This document shows, in pieces, positions 1-5,925 of a stretch of 17,107 bases of DNA (positions within the stretch are counted from its first letter, which is position 1; each line of letters starts with the position of its first letter). This stretch comes from CAVPGH01 sp046726955 (GTDB taxonomy: Bacteria > Acidobacteriota > Vicinamibacteria > Fen-336), in contig JBKPBQ010000013.1 of NCBI GenBank assembly GCA_046726955.1, positions 1 to 17,107 on the forward strand, read 5' to 3'. The notes under the pieces are model-generated. The model saw nothing but the letters and a program-made list of their open reading frames with translations. It was not told the origin of the DNA and did not search any database. A program made the translations under genes and the position numbers.

Positions 1-2
1 GG

Positions 3-62
3 TCTCCGGCCGAGGCGCACTGGCTCCACATCGAGGCGCATCTGCGGGACCGATCTGTATAA
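3..62 (+). CDS. possible 3' end of an upstream gene (partial)
   Basis: The frame starting at base 3 is open from the left edge to a TAA at 60-62 and reads as an amphipathic tail (…EAHWLHIEAHLRDRSV). Its first codons mostly end in G or C, as in the real genes here, whereas the other two plus-strand frames read less like protein. Only 19 codons are visible, so no family can be assigned and this could be chance. Confidence 0.25.
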   Translation, partial: SPAEAHWLHIEAHLRDRSV

Positions 63-243
63 GGAGAGCATCATTATCGCCTAACGGACTGTCGGGCCGT
101 GACTTGCTCTGCGAATTGCACTCGCCATCGGAGTGGTCGACGTGATATGAAAGTCATGTAGCCCAAGGCTGTACTCATCGTGTCGAACCGTCGGGGCGTC
201 CCTTCGGCCCCGTGGGGTGGCTTTCGTGGAGGGTGAGCTCCAG
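63..243. other. leader region before the double-propeller gene
   Basis: This non-coding stretch is less GC-rich than the rest of the window, particularly around 140-165, as expected of a promoter region. A TTGCAC hexamer lies at 116-121 and TATGAA-like bases at 146-151, but the spacing of about 24 nt is too long for a standard sigma-70 promoter, so no promoter is called. The last 15 nt hold the ribosome site of the next gene. Confidence 0.3.
228..233 (+). promoter_or_regulatory. ribosome binding site deciding the start at 244
   Basis: GGAGGG lies 10 nt upstream of the ATG at 244. It supports that ATG over the in-frame GTG at 217, which has no comparable site upstream. The shorter protein starts closer to the signal peptide. 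Confidence 0.6.
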
Positions 244-2892
244 ATGGTTCAGGGCGACGACTGCGCGGTGTCGTGTCCGCGCTCGCCTCGCCGCATCCAC
301 TTGCTGGTTCGTCCGCTCGTGATCGCGGCGATCCTCTGCGCCTTCTCCGCAGCAGTCCGCGCGCAGACCTGCGACGACCTCGGCTTCACGGCCGCCACTC
401 CGCCCACCCTCTCTCCCGAGCAGGTCCACCTCGGCGACGTGAACTCCGACGGGAAGCTCGACATCGTGTCGGTCGAGGACGGAAGCATCAAGGTGGCATT
501 CGGCGCCGGCGACGGGACGTTCAGCGGAACCGCGACGATCCCGGGCCCCGCCGCTCCGTCGGCCTCGGCGATGGGGCGCTTCAACGACGACGCCTACCTC
601 GACCTCGCGGTCGCCACCGGCACGTCGATCTCGATCTTCCTGGGCTCGCCGTCGGGCTTTACCGCAGCAGGGGCAGGCCCCTACAACGTGCCCGACGGCA
701 TCCGAACCCTCGCGACGGCGGACTTCGATCACGACAGCCACGTGGACGCCCTCGCCGTGGGCACGGGCACGACCTTGTACGTGCTCGGAGGCAACGGTGA
801 CGGGAGCTTCAATCCCGCCGTCGGCACCACCATCGGGCCGTCGGACGTCGTGCGCGTAGGCGATCTGAACGGAGACCTCCTCCCCGACATCGCCGTCCTC
901 CGCTTCGCCACGAACGATGTGCTCGTCGCGCTCAACGACGGCTCCGGGGGCTTCGGCGCCCTCTCGCCCGCCAATCCCTTTCCCGCGGCGACGGCAGACT
1001 TCATCCTGAGCGACGTCGACCGCGACGGTCGGCTCGACCTGGTCGTGATCAGCCAGTCGCCGGGCAAAGACCTCTACGTGCGGTTGGGAAACGGGGACGG
1101 GACGTTCGCCGGCGGGTTGCCGCTCCGCTCGACCCTCGCCACGAACATCCCCCACGCCCTCGTGGCCCTCAACCTGGACGGAAACGCCTTCCCCGACCTG
1201 ACCGTGGTCGAGCAGGGAGACCTCGACTTCGAGAGCCTCCTCGGCACCGGGGACGGAACATTCGTCTCCACCCACGTCGAGTCCCTGGGCGGGGGCAGTC
1301 CGACGGGACTCGCTTCGGGTGACCTCGACGCCGACGGCCTCGACGACGCCGTGATCGTCTTCAACGGCAGCCTGCATCTCTTCCTCAACACGACCGGGGC
1401 CGACTGCGCGCGCTATGTCACCGCGACCGCGACCGGGGGCACGGCACCCGGGAGCGGGCAGGTCGTGCTGCAATGGTCGAACCCCCCGGGATCGGGCTTC
1501 ACCGGCGTGCGCGTCCGCTTCAACACCGCGGCCACGGCGGCCGCGTGCGAGCCGCCCACCGGACCCACCGGGCCGGGCGGCACGACGATCACGCCCGACC
1601 CGCCCTTTGTCGCGGGCGTCCAGCAGTACGCCCACACTGGTCTCACTCCGGGCACCTACTACTGCTACTCGGTCTTTCCCCAGAAGGGTGCTGTCTTCTC
1701 CCCTCCCCGCTCGGTCGTGGCCAGGCCCTTCAACAGCGCGGGCGCGGCGAAGTGGGCCTTCTTCGTGGGGGCCTCCTCGCTCGCCGCTCCGGGGAATGGC
1801 TTCGAGGCGATCCACGTGGTCGCGAACGACGGCGTCGTGTACTCGGCGAGGAAAGGGCCGAACGGCGGCACGTGGCCCACGTCCTGGACGCCCCACGCAC
1901 TCGCCGGCCCCTCACAGGGCCGGCCATCGACGATCGGGGTGCCGGTCTTCTCGGCCTCCCAGGTCCTCTTCCTGGGCGCCCAGGACGGGTACGCCTACGC
2001 AATCGATGCCCAGAGGGGAAAGCTCGCCTGGCGATCCGACCCGCTCGGCTCGATGGTCGAGGCCGCTCCGTCGGGGATGTTCGCGATTTTCGGGGGCAGC
2101 CACAACTACATCCTGCTGGGGACGCGCAACACCGGGATCCCCAACGTCTTCTACGCCCTGCGCGTGGGCGACGGGACGGTAGCCTTCGCCTTCGCCGGCG
2201 AGGGCCGGAAGATCGGCCCGATCAACGGCCAGGCCACGGTGGATTACGCGGGCCACCGCGTCTACTTCGCGAGCGTGGCCCACGGGACGAGCGAGCCCGA
2301 CAACCACACGGTCTGGTGCGTGGACCTCGACACCGGGCACCACCTCTGGTCGCGGGCCGTAGGCAGCGTCCAGGGGAGCCCGACCGTGCGCGGAGACCGA
2401 CTCTACGTGGGCAACGCTCTGGGAGAGATCCACGCCCTCGACGCCTCGACGGGCCTCCCGGTCTGGACGGTGCCGTTCGCCACCGGCAACGGGCCCGTCA
2501 AGTCGTTCGTGGGCGCCGACCGCCTCAGCGCAAACGGCAGGCTGTTCTTCACCACGACCGACCGGATCTGGGCCCTGGACGACCCGCCGGACAGCGCTGC
2601 ACCCACTACCGTCTGGACGCGCGACGGCTCGGCGGGATCGTCGGAGCCCGCGGCCCAGCGGATCGCCGGCCCGTCGACCCCGACGTACCTGCCGGGCGGT
2701 CCATACGTGTACGTCGGCTCCACGAACGGCAAGCTCTACCGGCTCGACTACTCAACGGGGAGCGCGGCCACGCAGGTCGAGATCCCCCTCGGGGACCTCG
2801 CCCCCGTCGGGAGCCCCACGGTCGACAGCCAGACGGGCTTCCTGTACGTGGGGACCGCGGCGGGGGCCGTCTTCGCGATCCAGGGTCCCTGA
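244..2892 (+). CDS. secreted FG-GAP/VCBS-repeat plus PQQ-like double beta-propeller protein
   Basis: The 882-aa product starts with a basic segment and a hydrophobic stretch (LVIAAILCAFSAAVRA), a signal peptide probably cleaved before QTCDD. Roughly residues 45-385 hold about seven FG-GAP/VCBS repeats with calcium-type loops such as DVNSDGKLD, DVDRDGRLD and DLDADGLDD followed by GDGTF-like turns, which is an integrin-alpha-type propeller. A fibronectin-III-like linker follows (about 390-485, ending near LTPGTYYCYSV). About 495-882 is a second propeller of the PQQ-dehydrogenase/BamB type, with repeated 'G.vyAld..tG..lW' blades such as ALDASTGLPVW and CVDLDTGHHLW. No catalytic residues or PQQ-binding signature were recognised, so a binding, adhesive or scaffold role outside the cytoplasm is likelier than an enzyme. 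The next gene is translationally coupled. A GTG at 217 is an alternative start. Confidence 0.85.
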   Translation: MVQGDDCAVSCPRSPRRIHLLVRPLVIAAILCAFSAAVRAQTCDDLGFTAATPPTLSPEQVHLGDVNSDGKLDIVSVEDGSIKVAFGAGDGTFSGTATIPGPAAPSASAMGRFNDDAYLDLAVATGTSISIFLGSPSGFTAAGAGPYNVPDGIRTLATADFDHDSHVDALAVGTGTTLYVLGGNGDGSFNPAVGTTIGPSDVVRVGDLNGDLLPDIAVLRFATNDVLVALNDGSGGFGALSPANPFPAATADFILSDVDRDGRLDLVVISQSPGKDLYVRLGNGDGTFAGGLPLRSTLATNIPHALVALNLDGNAFPDLTVVEQGDLDFESLLGTGDGTFVSTHVESLGGGSPTGLASGDLDADGLDDAVIVFNGSLHLFLNTTGADCARYVTATATGGTAPGSGQVVLQWSNPPGSGFTGVRVRFNTAATAAACEPPTGPTGPGGTTITPDPPFVAGVQQYAHTGLTPGTYYCYSVFPQKGAVFSPPRSVVARPFNSAGAAKWAFFVGASSLAAPGNGFEAIHVVANDGVVYSARKGPNGGTWPTSWTPHALAGPSQGRPSTIGVPVFSASQVLFLGAQDGYAYAIDAQRGKLAWRSDPLGSMVEAAPSGMFAIFGGSHNYILLGTRNTGIPNVFYALRVGDGTVAFAFAGEGRKIGPINGQATVDYAGHRVYFASVAHGTSEPDNHTVWCVDLDTGHHLWSRAVGSVQGSPTVRGDRLYVGNALGEIHALDASTGLPVWTVPFATGNGPVKSFVGADRLSANGRLFFTTTDRIWALDDPPDSAAPTTVWTRDGSAGSSEPAAQRIAGPSTPTYLPGGPYVYVGSTNGKLYRLDYSTGSAATQVEIPLGDLAPVGSPTVDSQTGFLYVGTAAGAVFAIQGP

Positions 2893-2896
2893 GGTG
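2891..2896 (+). promoter_or_regulatory. ribosome binding site overlapping the preceding stop codon
   Basis: GAGGTG shares bases with the TGA stop (2890-2892) of the propeller gene and lies 6 nt before the ATG at 2903. It indicates translational coupling and favours ATG 2903 over the GTG at 2894, which sits inside this motif. Confidence 0.5.
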
Positions 2897-2902
2897 CCGC
2901 CG

Positions 2903-3355
2903 ATGCTGATCCTCGCCCCTCTCGTCCTCGCCCTCGCGCAGGCCCCCGCGGCGCGTGAGCAGACGCCCGCCGGATACCCTGGGTCCGGCGGGGGCTGTCT
3001 CGCAGTATCGGTGACCTCGACGACGCAGGGGACGAACCGGAACCTCTTCTCGGCCAGCCACACGCCGGACGTCCAGATCACCACGACGTTTCCGAACACG
3101 CTCACGGGCAGCCGGCGCCTGCAGCTCCGCGTCCTCACTCCGCAGGGGTACCTCTACCAGAGATTCTCGATCCCCTTCGACGCGACGCTCCCTCGACACG
3201 AGCGGGGCGCCGTTCGTTCGGTCAGCGCGCGGCTGCCCGTCGCGGGCACTGCGATCACAACCACCGGCCTCTACGGGCGTTGGACGGTCGTACCCTACCT
3301 CGACGACGAGACGGCTCCGTGCACCGCGGCCCGACACTTCGTCCTCGAGCCCTGA
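2903..3355 (+). CDS. small secreted beta-rich protein, family not recognised
   Basis: The 150-aa product (153 aa if GTG 2894 is used) opens with a short hydrophobic signal peptide, MLILAPLVLALAQAPA. The mature part of about 125 residues alternates hydrophobic and polar residues in a pattern expected of an immunoglobulin-like beta-sandwich, for example RLQLRVLTPQGYLYQ, then VAGTAITTTGLYGRWTVVPYL. One Cys near the mature N-terminus (GGGCLA) and one near the C-terminus (TAPCTA) could form a disulfide closing the fold. It follows the double-propeller gene by 10 nt with an overlapping ribosome site, so the two are probably co-expressed and may work together at the cell surface or in the periplasm. 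I do not recognise a named family, and no function is claimed. Confidence 0.75.
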   Translation: MLILAPLVLALAQAPAAREQTPAGYPGSGGGCLAVSVTSTTQGTNRNLFSASHTPDVQITTTFPNTLTGSRRLQLRVLTPQGYLYQRFSIPFDATLPRHERGAVRSVSARLPVAGTAITTTGLYGRWTVVPYLDDETAPCTAARHFVLEP

Positions 3356-3379
3356 GGATCGGTCCCTGAGGTCGGGCCG

Positions 3380-4162
3380 CTAGCCCGGCGGGTCGGTGAG
3401 CGGCCGGCCCGCGGCGAGCGCCCGCACCGCGTCCACTGCCGCCGCCGAGGGCGGCACGCCGAGACGCCAGACGGCCACCCGGCCGCAGAGGTCGACCAGG
3501 CCGTCGAACATTCGCCCGGCCGCCTCGCGGTCGTACCAGGGAACGGAGGACACGCGCACCAGGCGCTGGATGGCCTCGCTGCGCGTCAGCGGCATCGTCT
3601 CCGGCGCCGCGCGCTTCTCGATGAAGCCGACGCCCGCCAGCGGCACCGCGGCGTTGACCGCGAAGCCGCCTTCCCCCGGCCAAGGGGTGCCGTAGGCGAG
3701 GTAGCCGCTCCCCGACCGCCGGACGACCGCACGGTCGTCGCTGAGCACGCGCAGACCAGGAACCCCGACGAGCTGTCGGGAGAGCGTCGTCTTTCCCGCG
3801 CCCGAGACGCCCGGGCAGATGACACCGGCTCCCCCGACGTCCAGGAGCGCGCAGTGCACGATCGTTCCTCCCTCGCGCGCGAGACGGTGCATGGTCAGGA
3901 GCTGGTCGAGCGGGTAGCAGACCGGGTTCCAGATGCGGTCCTCCACCGCGACCCGCGGCGAGCACGTGACACGCACGCGGGTCACCTCGACGTCGAAGCG
4001 CGCCTGCAGCAAGGGGATGTCGCGCGCCGAGGGCCGCGACATGACGATCGCCGCGTCCCCGTCCTCGAGGGCGTAGACCGACCAGGCCGAGCCCGTGTCG
4101 AAGGTGCGCGCGGCAGCCGCGGGCAGCGCGGGGTCGCCCAGGCTCAACGCCACGGCGATCAC
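3380..4162 (-). CDS. HPr-kinase/phosphorylase-like protein of a RiPP locus
   Basis: From GTG 4162 the product is 260 aa. It carries a P-loop GVSGAGKT (residues 118-125), an SDDR motif (141-144) that fits the second acidic/Mg site, and YGTPWPG (157-163). These mark the HprK-related ATP-binding family found beside radical SAM/PqqD peptide-modification genes, rather than true HprK of sugar regulation. There are no PTS genes here, and the N-terminal half is unlike the HprK N-domain. The likely role is phosphorylating the neighbouring peptide or another modification step. The start is uncertain: a GAGG motif lies 10-11 nt before GTG 4162, yet the frame upstream reads like family sequence (SVLRIGGLAFD…YPDFL) and is open back past 4324 without ATG, GTG or TTG. 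It is the last gene of the minus-strand cluster. Confidence 0.8.
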   Translation of the reverse strand: MIAVALSLGDPALPAAAARTFDTGSAWSVYALEDGDAAIVMSRPSARDIPLLQARFDVEVTRVRVTCSPRVAVEDRIWNPVCYPLDQLLTMHRLAREGGTIVHCALLDVGGAGVICPGVSGAGKTTLSRQLVGVPGLRVLSDDRAVVRRSGSGYLAYGTPWPGEGGFAVNAAVPLAGVGFIEKRAAPETMPLTRSEAIQRLVRVSSVPWYDREAAGRMFDGLVDLCGRVAVWRLGVPPSAAAVDAVRALAAGRPLTDPPG

Positions 4163-4287
4163 GGCGTCGCCGTCCTCGGGGCGGGGGGCGAGGAAATCGG
4201 GATAGGGCGCGTGCGCGGCGTCGAGGAACGGGGCGGTCGAGGTCGTGTCGAACGCGAGACCGCCGATGCGGAGGACCGAGCGCGCGG

Positions 4288-4452
4288 CTAGGATCCCTGG
4301 TTCGCGCAGGAGCGGGTGACGCAGGGGAGGTGGTTGAAGGCCGGCTGGTTGCCCGTCATCTTGCAGCCCACGGCCAGCACCTCCTCGGCGGCGAGGTCGA
4401 TCTTGATCACTCGCGGCGGTCGGTACTCGCGCTTCGTGCTCTCGGCTTCCAT
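4288..4452 (-). CDS. RiPP precursor peptide, 54 aa, Cys-containing core
   Basis: ATG 4452 gives 54 residues. The charged N-terminal part (MEAESTKREYRPPRVIKIDL) has a YxxP motif at Y10-P13 and a hydrophobic/acidic stretch to about residue 27, typical of a leader bound by a PqqD-type recognition domain. The C-terminal part starts near G29-C30-K31 and contains Cys 30, 44 and 49, several Asn/Gln/Thr, and ends Asn-Gln-Gly-Ser. The Cys residues are plausible thioether donors for the adjacent radical SAM/SPASM enzyme. The gene begins 2 nt after that enzyme's stop, with GAGG at 4458-4461 inside the enzyme's 3' end, so it is translationally coupled. It is followed by the HprK-like frame, whose open part overlaps it. 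The exact leader/core boundary and the product class (sactipeptide, ranthipeptide or other) cannot be read from sequence. Confidence 0.8.
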   Translation of the reverse strand: MEAESTKREYRPPRVIKIDLAAEEVLAVGCKMTGNQPAFNHLPCVTRSCANQGS

Positions 4453-4454
4453 GC

Positions 4455-5591
4455 TCACCTCAGGACCCGAAGGAATGTGCGGCCGTTCCGGCGCTCGATC
4501 TCGCTCTTGAGCACTCTCACGCGCTCTTGCGTCGTCTCGCAGACGTATTCGGACTTGACGTCCTCGCGCCCCGTCTCGAGCGCGTGGAAGGCGGCGCAAC
4601 CGGTGCACACCGCCCGCACGCCGCAGTTGTGGCACCCGTGCTCGGGGTTCTCCGGGCGCAAGGTCCGGATCCGCGAGACGTCGTCGCGCCAGCGCGCCTG
4701 GAAGCCGCCCTCGTGCCCGCGCGCGCTGTAGCGGTACTTCGTGGTCATCAGGCAGGGCGAGACGTCCCCGAAGGGGTCGACGTAGAACGAGGTGAGGCCG
4801 GCCCCGCACTGGTAGAGCTCGGGCGACCCCGGCACGTTCTGGCGCGTCTCGAAGTAGTCGGCCATGGCCGCCCGCCGCTTCGGGTTCGCCATCTCGATCG
4901 CCACCGCCTCCGCGGGGGGCACCCGCAGGTCGAGCGGCTGCTGGCTGTGGTCGGGCAGGCAGGGGAAGATGGCGGAGTCGTAGCGGAAGCGCAGGCCCCA
5001 GTCCTCGGCCATCTTCTCCATGGCGATCATCTCGTGCTGGTTGAGCGTCATCAGCACGCTCTTGAGGCCGACGCGCAGGGAGGCGGCGCGCAGGCGGTCG
5101 AGCCCGGCCCGGAACTTCTCGTACGAGCCCGGCACGCGCGTCACCTTCTCGTAGGTCTCGGCGGTGGCGCCGTAGATGCTGACCTCGACGAGCGAGGGCG
5201 GCAGGTCGCGGAAGAGCTCGATGACCCTCTCCGTGACCAGGACCCCGTCGCAGAACACCGTGACGAGGAGGCCCGCCTCCTTCGCGTGCCGGTAGATGGC
5301 CGGGAAGTCGGGGCGCATCATGGGATCGCCCCCGGTGATCGTCAGGTAGAGGGTGCCCGCGTCCACCATCTGGTCGATCAGGCCCTGGACCTCGACCGTC
5401 GACATCTCCGCCGCGCGCTTCTTCTGCTGCTCCTCCTGCGGCCCGAGGTAGCAGTGCACGCACCGGAGGTTGCAGCGGCTCGTGATCTCGAGCATGCCCA
5501 TGAGGGGCAGGCGCCGGGCCTCGGTCAGGTCTCCGAACTGCTTCACGAACTCGGAGACCGTGGCCGTGGTGTCGACGAGCGACATCCCCAT
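4455..5591 (-). CDS. radical SAM/SPASM peptide-modifying enzyme
   Basis: The 378-aa product has the radical SAM cluster motif CNLRCVHC (Cys 40, 44, 47) at the start of the TIM-barrel and a TGGDP SAM-binding motif soon after. The SPASM domain holds seven Cys: C262-x12-G-x4-C280, then C320, C323, C329, C332 and C351, enough for two auxiliary [4Fe-4S] clusters. The family uses SAM to form radicals and make thioether or carbon-carbon crosslinks in peptides; here the substrate is probably the 54-aa peptide encoded immediately downstream. The start codon overlaps the stop of the pqqD-like gene by one base (TGATG); an ATG at 5585 is an alternative. The third SPASM spacing is CX2CX5CX2C rather than the commoner CX2CX5CX3C. 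It acts in the cytoplasm. Confidence 0.92.
   Translation of the reverse strand: MGMSLVDTTATVSEFVKQFGDLTEARRLPLMGMLEITSRCNLRCVHCYLGPQEEQQKKRAAEMSTVEVQGLIDQMVDAGTLYLTITGGDPMMRPDFPAIYRHAKEAGLLVTVFCDGVLVTERVIELFRDLPPSLVEVSIYGATAETYEKVTRVPGSYEKFRAGLDRLRAASLRVGLKSVLMTLNQHEMIAMEKMAEDWGLRFRYDSAIFPCLPDHSQQPLDLRVPPAEAVAIEMANPKRRAAMADYFETRQNVPGSPELYQCGAGLTSFYVDPFGDVSPCLMTTKYRYSARGHEGGFQARWRDDVSRIRTLRPENPEHGCHNCGVRAVCTGCAAFHALETGREDVKSEYVCETTQERVRVLKSEIERRNGRTFLRVLR
4458..4461 (-). promoter_or_regulatory. ribosome binding site of the precursor peptide gene
   Basis: GAGG on the minus strand lies 5 nt before ATG 4452 and just upstream of the TGA stop (4457-4455) of the radical SAM gene. Peptide translation is therefore tied to termination of the enzyme. 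Confidence 0.55.
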
Positions 5592-5875
5592 CACTCGTCC
5601 CCGGTCAGCAGCCCGTAGGCGCGCATCTGCTCCACGAAGGCGGCCACGTCCGCCCGCGCCCGCTCCTCGTCGACGTCGAACTCGCGCACGACCTCCGCCA
5701 CGAAATCGGAAAGGCGGCGGCTGCCGTCCGCGCGGTGCCAGATGAAGCGGCCGACATCGGAGAGGGCGAACATCTCCACGGTCCGCGCGAGCTCGCCGCG
5801 CACCGGCAGAAGGAATGTCTCGTCCGCGACCGTGCGCTCGATCACGTCCGGCGTGCGCTTGAGGCCCGACGACAT
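5591..5875 (-). CDS. PqqD-like peptide chaperone (RiPP recognition element)
   Basis: The 94-aa product matches the length and pattern of PqqD-family proteins: a short beta-rich N-terminus (FLLPVRGELARTVEMFALSDVGRFIWHRADG), then helical DFVAEVVREFDVDEERARADV and a closing helix ending in GLLTGDE. PqqD-type proteins bind the leader of a precursor peptide and present it to the radical SAM partner. Both the partner (1-nt overlap) and the peptide lie directly downstream. The start at ATG 5875 is chosen because AAGG lies at 5885-5888, 9 nt upstream. An in-frame ATG at 5929 would overlap the stop of the C25 peptidase gene as ATGA and add 18 residues, and cannot be ruled out. Confidence 0.88.
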   Translation of the reverse strand: MSSGLKRTPDVIERTVADETFLLPVRGELARTVEMFALSDVGRFIWHRADGSRRLSDFVAEVVREFDVDEERARADVAAFVEQMRAYGLLTGDE

Positions 5876-5884
5876 CGAGCGTGA

Positions 5885-5888
5885 CCTT
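5885..5888 (-). promoter_or_regulatory. ribosome binding site deciding the pqqD-like start
   Basis: AAGG on the minus strand lies 9 nt before ATG 5875. It favours that start over the ATG at 5929, which overlaps the previous gene's stop. Confidence 0.5.
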
Positions 5889-5925
5889 AGCACGCACGGC
5901 ACAGGGGTGCCACCCACGTTCTCCG

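Noticed and set aside
217..243. GTG 217 as the start of the double-propeller gene
   Set aside because: No ribosome site precedes it, while GGAGGG at 228-233 fits ATG 244.
175..1896. 573-codon minus-strand frame opposite the propeller gene
   Set aside because: Antisense shadow; the plus-strand frame has FG-GAP repeats and a signal peptide.
2884..3372. Exact 12-nt repeat GGTCCCTGAGGT at 2884-2895 and 3361-3372
   Set aside because: It comprises a stop-codon context and a ribosome-site-like motif and probably recurs by chance; no gene begins after the second copy.
3373..3387. Small hairpin (CGGGC-CGCTA-GCCCG) between the converging genes, a possible terminator
   Set aside because: Five-base stem with no T-run on either strand, and it overlaps the HprK-like stop codon; too weak in GC-rich DNA.
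4288..5463. 391-codon frame that includes the precursor peptide at its end
   Set aside because: Only the last 54 codons, from ATG 4452, look real; the rest lies within the radical SAM gene in a wrong frame and is Arg/Ala-rich.
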